Source: Chlorella sorokiniana
Lineage: Eukaryota > Chlorophyta > Trebouxiophyceae > Chlorellales > Chlorellaceae
Assembly (NCBI GenBank): GCA_025917655.1
Contig: CP084613.1
Span: 2,048,001-2,112,000 of the forward strand
Length of the DNA stretch: 64,000 nucleotides
Reading direction: 5' to 3'
Below are positions 55,484 through 64,000 of the stretch, in pieces. The notes under the pieces were generated by a model. That model did not search any database. It saw nothing but the letters and a program-made list of their open reading frames with translations, and was not told the DNA's origin. Every line of letters begins with the position of its first letter. Position 1 is the first letter of the stretch. A program made the translations under genes and the position numbers.

Positions 55484-57004
55484 CTCAGCATCAGTGATGG
55501 GCCCACCAGCAGGTCCTAGAGTGGCAGCCGCCTCGTCAGGGGACAGGGTGGCATCCAGCGCGTCTAACAACCGCCCCGCTGCTGCGGAGTCGGTAGCCTC
55601 CGAGTGGAAGAGGCCCACAGGGCTGTCCGCCGAGAAGAAGGCCACCGCCCGGGCTGAGGCAAGTTCACGGCCCGCGGGTGTGCTGAGGTCTGCTGCTGGG
55701 GCTGCTGGGTCAGATGGGTGTAAGAGCTCTGCCACGGGCTGGTTTGGTAAGGCGTTGCGGTCCAACATGTGAAACCAGCGTGTAGGGCGCTCGCCGAAGC
55801 AATGCCAAAGGACGTCCAGCTGTTCGCGCCGCCGCTGCTCTGCTGCCGCGTCATGCTCCCTCAAGGCTGCGGTCGCACGTCGGAGCAGGCCAAGCGTGGC
55901 TGGGTGGCTGGGCTGGCTAAGATATGCTCGCATGGCGTCCTCCACTGCAGCCAACAACGCGCGCCTCGTGGCATCCGCTTGCCGCCGCCGGGCTGCAGTG
56001 AATGCCACGACGTGGGTGGAGAGGTGGGCCTTGAGTGCAACCCAATAAGCGCGGCGGGCGCCAGGCTGCACGGGGTGCTCCTCTGCAAAGGTGTGGATGT
56101 GCTGGCGGACAAAAGCGACAAAATCTGGGTCGGAGTGGAAGTGGTCAGGGAGGCGGAAGCGCCCAGGGCCAGCAGGGACGACGGAAGGGGGCGACAAATG
56201 GACATCCACAGCGAGGTGATCGCCAGGGAAGCCATGAAGGATGCCTGCGCTGCTAATCCCTGCAAGCAGGGGCGCTGCCGCATACCAACGGTCCAAGCGC
56301 GCCCCGCCTGCAGCCCCGGAGGCTACGTGCGTGACTGCACGTGCCGCCGGGTGGAGCCGCCGCCACACATCCACCAGGTTGCGCTGAGCCGCCACCGCAG
56401 CAAACTCCTCCGCGCCGGCAAATCGATGCCGTGAAAGGGCGGTAGCGCCGGCAACGTCCAATGGATCAGAAACGTGGTTCCAATCGCCAGCCATGAGCAC
56501 AAGGCGGTCGGTGGGGATTGCTGCAGCAAGGGACCTGGAGAAAAATGCAGGGCGGTTGCACGCCTCCGTGGGCGCATAACAGCCAAGGATTGAAAAGGGA
56601 AGGCCTGCATAGGAGAAGGAAAGATGGAGAAGCCTGCCCTCCTGGGCCGGGAGAGCCGCCAGCGTGATGGCCTCCACGGGGGCGGTGGCCTTTATGAAGG
56701 CAACCACCCCAGCAGAAGAGCTAGTGTGCGGGGCAGCAAAAGCTGCTCCCGCAAAAGGCGAGCCGCGCCCTGTGCCCTCGCGTGCCCAGCCTGCCACCTC
56801 CTCCGCAGAGGCAGCATGCGCCTCAAACACAAGCAGCATATGCCAAGGACCAGCAATGAACCGCTCAAGCAGCTGGTGCCGCTTAGCAGCATCACGCAGG
56901 CCGTTAGCATTGACCGCCACGAGGCGCAAAGGCTGGGCAGGGCGAGCGGCCCGCCAATCAAAACGACTCATCTGCGGGGCCGGCTGCGGCTCCTGCTGCC
57001 GCAA
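55484..57004 (-). pseudogene. LINE-A ORF2 N-terminus: AP-endonuclease domain
   Basis: The frame begins at 57,004 (MRQQEPQPAPQMSRFDW). APE motifs appear in order: VAVNANGL near the start, FEAHA, YAPTEA, GDWNHV, LDRWYAA and GDHLAVDV. A linker (LDVLWHCFGERPTRWF) and the approach to the RT (GGPITDAE) follow, and LINE-B then interrupts. The domain nicks target DNA for retrotransposition. ORF2 overlaps the end of ORF1 by about 37 bp in another frame. About 500 codons are intact. Confidence 0.85.
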
Positions 57005-59007
57005 CCGGTGGAAGAATCGTGGAGGTGGGTGTGTCCAGACGTGCGCCCCCGCTCAGGCGCCGCCCGCGTCGCAATTGTCAACCAGCTGTGGGCACCCGCC
57101 TCGGCTGGAGCCGACAAACGCGCCGAGCGGCGAGGGCCAGAAGCAGATGGCAGGTGGCCCTGGGTGCCAGCAGGGCCCTTTGCCAAGGTTGTGACAGATC
57201 CACGCTTGGCAGAGCTTGGTGGGCGGTATGTGCCTGGGCGGGGGAAGCAGAGGAGGGAGGGGGCGGCCGCAAGACGCGACGACCCAGGCGCCCCCACCGC
57301 CTCCCCAGAATCCGCAAGCGGGGCCACCTCCAAAGCCGCAGCCCGCGGCTCGCCCAACAAAACAACAGCCTGGGCATGCAGAGCCAATCTGAAAGCACGA
57401 GGCAAGTCACCCGGGCGAGAGGCGTGGGCCGCATCTCTGTAGACCGCAGGCTGCGCCTCACGAACCGCAAGAACAATCTGCTCTGCCTGGGCCGCAGAAC
57501 AATCCAACTCCTCCGCCACAAAATCACAAGCCACATCAAACCCAGGCTCTCCCTCGGGACGTTGCGCTGCGGGCGCGGCCTGCGGCATGGGTTCTTCTGC
57601 AGGAAGGGGAGGGGGAGGGAGGAGGGGCCCGCGGGGCAACGGGACCACCCGGGCGGCAGCAGGCCCAGCGGCCAAGGGGGCAGCAGGTACATCCGCCAGG
57701 CCCAGACCTGGCCGCTGCCCCCTGGCAGCGGCCGGGCGCCGCCGCCCAAAGGCGCAGCCAAGGCTGCGGCAGCAGCAGCCGGCGTGATGCCGCCGGTCCC
57801 AAAAACGCGGAGCATACCGGGCCGCACGCCTGGGTGCAGCCCCGCGTCTGGCTGCTGCCCAGATGCAGGCCGCACGCGGCGCAAGACAACACGCCCCCTC
57901 AAAGACACAGGGACGCAAGACGACCTGAGCAGACCACCCCAGCCCCTGTACCACCCGCGGCAGGCGAGGCAGTCCCAGCGTGGGGATAAGGCACCCGGAC
58001 CACTGCCTCAATCATATCCAGAACAGGCAAATGGGCCTCCTGCCCAGGCCCAACGGCAGCCACACCTGCTCGCTCATGAACAACAGAGACACCGCTGGCC
58101 GCGTCGTATCCAAAAACAGCCAGCAGGGCCTCCGTGGTGCCACTCACGACGAACTGAGAGGGCAGGCTGCGCAGCTCCACAACCCAATGGTCCGCCGGGA
58201 GGTAGCCAAGGACAGACTTGACGGGAATGCCCACTGCAACGTCATCCACCTGCACAGTGAGGCGCTGCGCCTGCACAACAGCTGCAAAGCGCTGAACGGC
58301 GTCGTTGCCGCGGCGCGGCACCATCTGTACACGGGCCAACTGCTGCCAGCCGCGGCGAGACGGCCCCGCCGCAAGGCCCGCAATGAAGTCTGCATGCTGC
58401 AAATAAGCCTGGCTGACGATCCGCGACGCAAAGGCGGAGTACGCCTCCTCGCTGAGAGCAGCTGAGGCGTAGCGGCCCACTGCCTCAGCCACATCAAGCT
58501 CCAGATACATGCAACCAGCTGGCTGAAACCGTTTGGAGCTAAGATAATCAGCGTCCGAGCGTAATACACCGTCGACTGCTTGCTGCACCACGACTGGCGG
58601 CACTGGCGGCCAGGGTGTTGAGATGTGGCTGAGCCACATGTCCAGCCTGCACACCCGCAGCACATCTCCCCAGCTGCCACGTGGCAGACCGCTGCTGACA
58701 TGGATGACTCCTTTCGTCATGCATGAGCTTGACCTGCCTAATATGCTCAGACACCCTTCGATTATGCTTTCCCACTTTATTCTAAGTTGATTGACCCCTA
58801 TGCCATGCATTTCTGTGCACCTGAGCCCCGCCATCATGCCACTACCACAAACACTACCCCGCATATGCCGGAATAATGCCGATAGTAGCATTGTGCTGCT
58901 CCAGCCTATTTAGCGCCATTCTGCGCCCTCTTTCACACTCGCGGCGCTCTTTGTAACTACCTCCATCCAACACAGGGCGGCGGCACAGGAGGCTGAGGCG
59001 CCGCCAT
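56968..59007 (-). pseudogene. LINE-A ORF1, split by a solo LTR
   Basis: The ATG at 59,007 (MAAPQPPVPPPWPPVPPV) lies just upstream of a solo Cop-1 LTR (58,616-58,972). The frame resumes after it without loss. ORF1 continues to near 57,900, where it must change frame, and then ends at 56,968 in a basic tail (SRSRSRPRR). LTR excluded, it is about 1.68 kb or 560 codons. No confident domain was seen. The N-terminal part is proline-rich, the middle alanine/valine-rich and the C-terminus basic, as expected for a nucleic-acid-binding LINE ORF1. Confidence 0.7.
58616..58972 (+). mobile_element. Solo Cop-1 LTR in LINE-A ORF1
   Basis: A single 357-bp LTR (TGTTGAGATG...ATCCAACA) on the plus strand is flanked by the 5-bp duplication CAGGG (58,611-58,615 and 58,973-58,977). 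It is the usual product of recombination between the two LTRs of a former full element. It differs slightly from the LTRs of the other Cop-1 copies. Confidence 0.92.
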
Positions 59008-59376
59008 GGGTGCTGACGCCGGGCAAACCTGACAGTAAAGGTCACCTTAGCGCTGTTGTGCGCGCGGGATGCAGACGACAGACGCCGGTAAAAGCGGAAG
59101 TCGCAATCCAACCGCCACGAGCGAGACCCCGTAATACCGCGCTGCAAACGCCGTAAAATCGCCAACTAAATCCGCTGTAAACGCTGCCGCGCGCGGAGGG
59201 ACAGGCGGGAAACGCGACAAGGGCGAAAGTCGCAGAGCGAGGGGTGTGTGCCCCGCTCGCGACAAAATCGCGCCACAGCTGACGTAAAACTAATATCAAG
59301 CGCAGCCGAACGCTGGCGTGAGGTGGGGCAGCCTGGTGAGGCGGGCTAGAGGAACTCCAGGGTGGGCGAGAGCAAG

Positions 59377-59379
<3 letters not shown>
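59008..59379 (-). mobile_element. LINE-A 5' UTR
   Basis: About 370 bp lie upstream of the ORF1 ATG, without coding potential and not seen elsewhere in the window. They are rich in short cgc/gcg motifs and end at the (AAC)n tract. This probably includes the LINE-A promoter and 5' end, making it the only LINE-A copy here with a 5' region. Confidence 0.6.
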
Positions 59380-59407
<28 letters not shown>

Positions 59408-59435
59408 TAACAACAACAACAACAACAACAACAAC
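59380..59435. repeat. (AAC)n microsatellite
   Basis: About 18 CAA/AAC units with one interruption (aataac) lie at the border between the LINE-A 5' UTR and another LINE-A piece in the opposite orientation. Confidence 0.95.
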
Positions 59436-59566
59436 TGCTGAGTATGGAGCGTGAAGGCGGGGCAGCCCCTTCAAGCGGCGGGGCAGCAATGGCACGGGCT
59501 GCCCCGCAGGAGGGAGAGCCGCAGGTGAGGCTCCACCAGGGCGAGCGGAGGCAGGGGAGAGCTGCA
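59436..59566. mobile_element. LINE-A pieces meeting head to head
   Basis: 59,436-59,503 is the ORF2 C-terminal end in plus orientation (SMEREGGAAPSSGEAAM). From about 59,504 the same region reappears in minus orientation up to the CTGCA target duplication at 59,562-59,566. This marks a local inversion or a twin-priming product. Confidence 0.7.
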
Positions 59567-62500
59567 TGTTGAGATGTGGCTGAGCCACATGTCCAGCCTG
59601 CACACCCGCAGCACATCTCCCCAGCTGCCACGTGGCAGGCGCTGCTGACGTGGACACCCTTTCGTCATGCATGAGCCCAACTTAGCTAATATGCTCAGAC
59701 ACCCTTCGATTATGCTTTCCCACTTTATTCTAAGTTGATTGACCCCAATGCCATGCATTTCTGTGCACCTGAGCCCCGCCGTCATGCCACTACCACAAAC
59801 ACTACCCCGCATATGCCGGAATAATGCCAATAGTAGCATTGTGCTGCTCCAGCCTATTTAGCGCCATTCTGCGCCCTCTTTCATACTCTTGCGCTCTTTG
59901 TAACTACCTCCATCCAATAGGTTATGGGCCCCAGCTCCCTCCTCTGCCCTTGAGTCCGGCACACGCTCTTGCCGTCACCCCAGACGCCTTTTCTCGCTGC
60001 CAGCGCCCCGAGCACCACTCGCGAGCACTTCCGCCTCGACCTCCGGAACGGCGCCTTCGACCGAAGCCTCTCAGACTAAGCCCGCCTTTGCTTGCGGCAC
60101 ATTTCGCACATAGCAGCGCCTTTTCGCTCGCACAGCGCCGCCTTTCGCTCGCACAGCCAGCGCCTTTTGCTGCCTAGCTGCCAGCCAGCAGCCGACAGCT
60201 CAATTCTGCTTTCCGGCAGCCTAAATCTGCTTTCGACAGCACCTGCTCGCAAAGAGACAGCTGCTTGAGCAGCTGTGTGGCAGCTGAGTAAGCGAGTTGG
60301 GTCACTTGTGACCAGCTCGATACCCCGCCTCCCGCCAAGTTACTAAACTTCCACTTTGCCTCAACCCACTGCCGTAGCTCTACGCTGACACAATCACTTA
60401 AGATAAGTGCAAGCAGCGCCCTAGCGCCTCCGCGCGCCGCTGCTCCGCCCCTCTGGCCCCTCCGTTATTGGCAGTGCCCCAGCGCCTAAGTGCGCCGCTG
60501 CCTTTGCCCCCCTGGGCACTCTCCTTCAGGCAGTGCCCTAGCGCCGTCGAGCGCCGCTGCCATCCACATCTGTCCTGCCCCCCTTTCCCGTCTATTCCTC
60601 CACTTCTGTTACATTTACTCAAAGGTGGTGCCTGGGCTGTGCTGTCCACGTGTGGCACGCAGCTCCCCCCGTTCGGTGCCTGGCCTCGTGTGCCACGTAC
60701 CGGCTACTTATTCTTAGGCACCGACCTTCCCCACCTTTCCGCCAGCCATCTCCGGCGGCACAATCTGCGGCACCCCTTGCCGCGGCACCTCCGAGCACGC
60801 ACTAGCAGAGGCACAAGGTGCCTGCTAGCGGCCGCCAGCCGTCAGCAGTCAGCAGTTGCACACAAGCGTGGACAGCATGGCGACAGACGGCATGTCCATT
60901 GAGCGGCTGGACTGGGACAACTACACAGTGTGGGCAGCCAACATGAAGTTCTTCCTCACCACCAAGAAGTGCTGGCACACCGTCGTCAGCACCGAGGCCC
61001 CAACAACTCCCGAGGACATCAAGGCAGACGAGCTCGCCCTCTCCTACATCGGCCTCCTCGTCAAGCCCCACCACCAGCCAACCATCCTGCGCTGCACCAC
61101 GGCCAACCAAGCCTGGACCACTCTGCAAGGCATCTTCGCCGCCAAGTCCTTCGCACGCAAGCTCCAACTGCGCCGTGAGCTCAACTCTCTGAAGATGGCC
61201 TCCACCGAGACCGTCACCGCCTTCACCAACCGTGCCAAGGCCCTGCAAGACCAGCTCAACGCCGCCGGCCACAAGGTCGAAGACATCGACGTGGCGTGCC
61301 AAGTCCTGGCTGGCCTGCCCTCCACCTTCGACACAGTCGTCACCGTCATCGAAACCACCACCGCCTCCGCCGGCACATTCACCGTGGATGACATCCTGCC
61401 CCACCTTCTGCAAGCCGAGCACCGCCGCGCCAAGCCCGACGTCATCCGCAGCTCCGACTCAGCCCTGATGGCCTCCTTCCATCCTCGCCGCGACGACCGG
61501 CACTCCAACAGCAATGGCGCTCCCCGCAACATCAACGGCATCAACCGCAACAACGGCCCTCGTGGCAGTGGCCCCCGCAGCAGCAACCCCGCATGCGGCC
61601 GCCCAACTTCAACGGTCCACCGCCCAACTTTGGCCCACCACGCACCTTCGGCATCCGCGTCGACGAGCGCTCCTCCCGCGATGCCCGCGCCTACGCCGAA
61701 GGCACCTGCCTCTACTGCCACAAGCCTGGCCACTACGCCCACGAGTGCAACAAGAAGCGCCGCGACATGGAAGCCCGCCGCTTCAACCAACGCCCGCCGC
61801 CTTCCAACCGCAGCGTCAACGCCCAGTACAGCGCCATCGCCTTCACCGCCGCCACCACCTCCAACACCATCAGCGACAACTGGATCGTGGACACTGGAGC
61901 AAGCCGGCACATCACACCACACCAGCAACTCCTCACCAACCTGCGCCCGGCGCCGCAGCCCATCCGCATCACTTTCGGCAACGGCAGCGTCGGAGAGGCC
62001 ACCCTCATCGGCGACGCGTACCTGCAGCCCAACCCTGACAATCTGATCAAGCTCACCGATGTGCTCTACATGCCCGACGCCGCCGACAACCTCCTGTCCG
62101 TCAACCGAGCTACCCAGAAGGGCATCAGCTTCTCCTTCGACCGCACCGGCTGCCAGATCTCCATGGGCAACCACATGATTGCCTACGGCTACACCGACGC
62201 CACCAGCAACACCTACCACCTGGCCAGCCGCTGCCTCGAGCCAGGCTCCGCCGCCTACGCCCTCACCATCGCCTACGCTGCACGCGCCGACACACCCAAC
62301 CTGTGGCACCGCCGCCTCGGCCACCTCGGCTACGACAACCTGGCCAAGCTCACCACCATGGCCACCGGCATCAGCATCGACCCCTCCGACTTCAAAGCCA
62401 CCAGCGCAGACACCTGCGACGCCTGCACCCTGGGCAAGCAACATCGCCAACCGTTCAACGCCTCCACCTCCTTCACCCACAAGCCTCTGGAGCTGCTGCA

Positions 62501-63531
62501 CACCGACCTCTGCGGTCCCATGCCAGTCCCCTCCCACGGTGGCAGCCTGTACTTCATGACCATCCTGGATGACTACACTGGCTACATGTCCAAGCCCACC
62601 ACCTCCCACTTGACTGCAGCCAAGCATGTGCTGCGCTACCTCGCTGGTACCCCTGACTACGGCATCATCTTCAGCCCGTCCAACGCTACCCTCGACGCCT
62701 ACTGCGACGCCAACCATGCTGGCGACATCGACACCCGCCGCTCCACCACCGGCTACGTCTTCACCTTCAAGAACGGCGCCATCACCTGGAGCTCACGCCT
62801 GCAACCAACCGTCGCCGCATCTACTACAGAAGCTGAGTACATGGCAGCCGCCTCCGCCGTCAAGGAAGCACTGTGGCTGCGCAAGCTCTTCGCTGACCTG
62901 GACCTGCACATCGCCTGCATCGACATCAAGTCAGACAGCCAATCAGCCATTCACATGCTGAAGAATCCAGTCATCTCCCTTCGCTCCAAGCACATCGACA
63001 TCATCCACCACTTTGCACGCGAGCGCGTCATCCGTGGCGAAGTCAACTTCAGCTACATCCCCACCGATGCCATGGTTGCTGACATCCTGACCAAGCCCGT
63101 GCCCACCAACAAGTTCAAGTACTGCCGCGCAGCTATGGGCATCGCCTGAGTGCAGCGGCTGTGCAGCCTGCGTGGGAGTGTTGAGATGTGGCTGAGCCAC
63201 ATGTCCAGCCTGCACACCCGCAGCACATCTCCCCAGCTGCCACGTGGCAGGCGCTGCTGACGTGGACACCCTTTCGTCATGCATGAGCCCAACTTAGCTA
63301 ATATGCTCAGACACCCTTCGATTATGCTTTCCCACTTTATTCTAAGTTGATTGACCCCAATGCCATGCATTTCTGTGCACCTGAGCCCCGCCGTCATGCC
63401 ACTACCACAAACACTACCCCGCATATGCCGGAATAATGCCAATAGTAGCATTGTGCTGCTCCAGCCTATTTAGCGCCATTCTGCGCCCTCTTTCATACTC
63501 TTGCGCTCTTTGTAACTACCTCCATCCAATA
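59567..63531 (+). mobile_element. Cop-1 shortened derivative
   Basis: This plus-strand Cop-1 has two LTRs of 353 bp (59,567-59,919 and 63,179-63,531). They appear identical, end in TA instead of CA, and have the target duplication CTGCA on both sides. It is 3,965 bp against 5,673 bp for the full copy. The leader, gag, protease and RNase H end are present; parts of pol are not, so it is broken and non-autonomous. The clean duplication and matching LTRs show that it moved recently, presumably with proteins from another copy. Confidence 0.92.
60880..63149 (+). pseudogene. Cop-1 derivative gag-pol remnant
   Basis: Gag starts at 60,880 (MATDGMSIERLDWDNY). The zinc knuckle CLYCHKPGHYAHEC, protease WIVDTGASRH, pre-integrase LWHRRLGHLG and the RNase H end (TTEAEYMAAA, DSQSAIHM) are recognisable. 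It is broken and lacks a complete integrase and RT. Confidence 0.85.
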
Positions 63532-63536
63532 CTGCA

Positions 63537-63783
63537 GGCGTGGAGGGGGCAAGGGACCAAGGCAGGACGCAGGGGCAATTGCAGGCACCCGAGACGCAGA
63601 AGGGCCCTCCACTGGTGCGGCCACCGGGTGGGACAGGCTGAAACGCAACCGCATAGCACCCGCCTCCACAACACAAAGCGCGCCCCTGTGGGTCCACCGC
63701 GCTTTGAACTGGCCCATACGGAGGGAGGTGTCGCGGCCACGGAACCACTCAGCATAGGTGCCATCCAGCCGGCGCATGTTGTG
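63537..63783 (-). mobile_element. LINE-A ORF2 fragment right of Cop-1 derivative
   Basis: The minus-strand LINE-A coding piece of 59,504-59,566 continues here after the insertion (NMRRLDGTYAEWFRGRDTSL). It ends at about 63,783 against LINE-B. Confidence 0.82.
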
Positions 63784-64000
63784 ATGGGGTTGAGCTGCCC
63801 ACCCTGCGTGGTCACAGAGTCCCAGCGTTGTTGTATGCTGACGACTTGCTGCTCGTGTCCGTGACGGCAGCTGGGCTCCAAGCACAGCTGGGGGTGCTGG
63901 AGCGGTACTGTGAGCGTTGGGGCCTGACCGTTAATGTTGAGAAGACCAAGGTGGTGGTCTTCCCCGCCTCTTCTCGCATGGCGACGAGGCCAGCACCACG
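63784..64000 (+). mobile_element. LINE-B reverse-transcriptase fragment at window end
   Basis: The LINE-B RT palm, with YADD near 63,834-63,845 and VNVEKTKVVVF, starts at the same point of the ORF as the copy at 53,710 and runs off the window. Confidence 0.8.

Noticed and set aside
1-64000. Telomeric repeats or rDNA, considered because Zepp is subtelomeric in Chlorella
   Set aside because: No TTTAGGG or TTTTAGGG arrays and no rRNA-like sequence seen on either strand.

Overview
The window looks like nuclear DNA of a GC-rich green alga (Chlorophyta, perhaps Trebouxiophyceae). It has spliced plant-type genes with short introns. It also has a poly(A)-tailed LINE that forms nested clusters like Zepp of Chlorella and Coccomyxa, and copia elements whose primer-binding site matches the anticodon region of initiator tRNA-Met. 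The lineage is inferred from these features; no database was searched.

Host genes fill only about 20.3-25.5 kb, both on the minus strand. A complete nine-exon gene for the AP-1 clathrin adaptor mu subunit (23,269-25,544) lies upstream of the 5' part of the FACT histone-chaperone gene SPT16 (20,338-22,387). SPT16 stops where a LINE cluster begins and shows three frame disruptions, so it is a truncated pseudogene or a badly assembled gene.

The rest is mobile DNA. LINE-A is L1/Zepp-like, with a poly(A) tail and a 3' UTR of about 1 kb. LINE-B is a non-LTR element with a YADD reverse transcriptase and an (ACATA)n tail. Cop-1 is a copia element with LTRs of about 353-372 bp. Cop-2 is a gag-only copia-type element with 489-bp LTRs. 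Cop-3 is a copia-type fragment with a 451-bp LTR. TRIM-1 is a 346-bp miniature LTR element.

Layout. 1-13.6 kb: a Cop-3 fragment, stacked LINE-B pieces, then Cop-1 (3,659-12,423) inside LINE-B and itself holding Cop-2, TRIM-1, LINE-A and LINE-B insertions. 13-20.3 kb: head-to-tail LINE-A copies on the minus strand. 20.3-25.5 kb: host genes. 25.9-28.2 kb: LINE fragments and a Cop-3 LTR. 28.6-42.2 kb: a near-identical direct copy of 1-13.6 kb. 41.5-53.6 kb: the LINE-A cluster again, with a young Cop-1 (45,602-51,274) and an inverted LINE-A pair. 53.7-59.4 kb: LINE-B inside a LINE-A copy that keeps its 5' end, ORF1 and endonuclease. 59.5-64 kb: a shortened Cop-1 inside LINE-A, then LINE-B running off the end.

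Target-site duplications could be read at most well-preserved insertions, so the order of events can be worked out. The main points of interest are the Zepp-like cluster (a candidate centromeric region), heat-shock-element arrays in the Cop-2 and Cop-3 LTRs, the recent large duplication with later insertions, and the truncated SPT16. I found no CRISPR array, rRNA gene or convincing tRNA gene.
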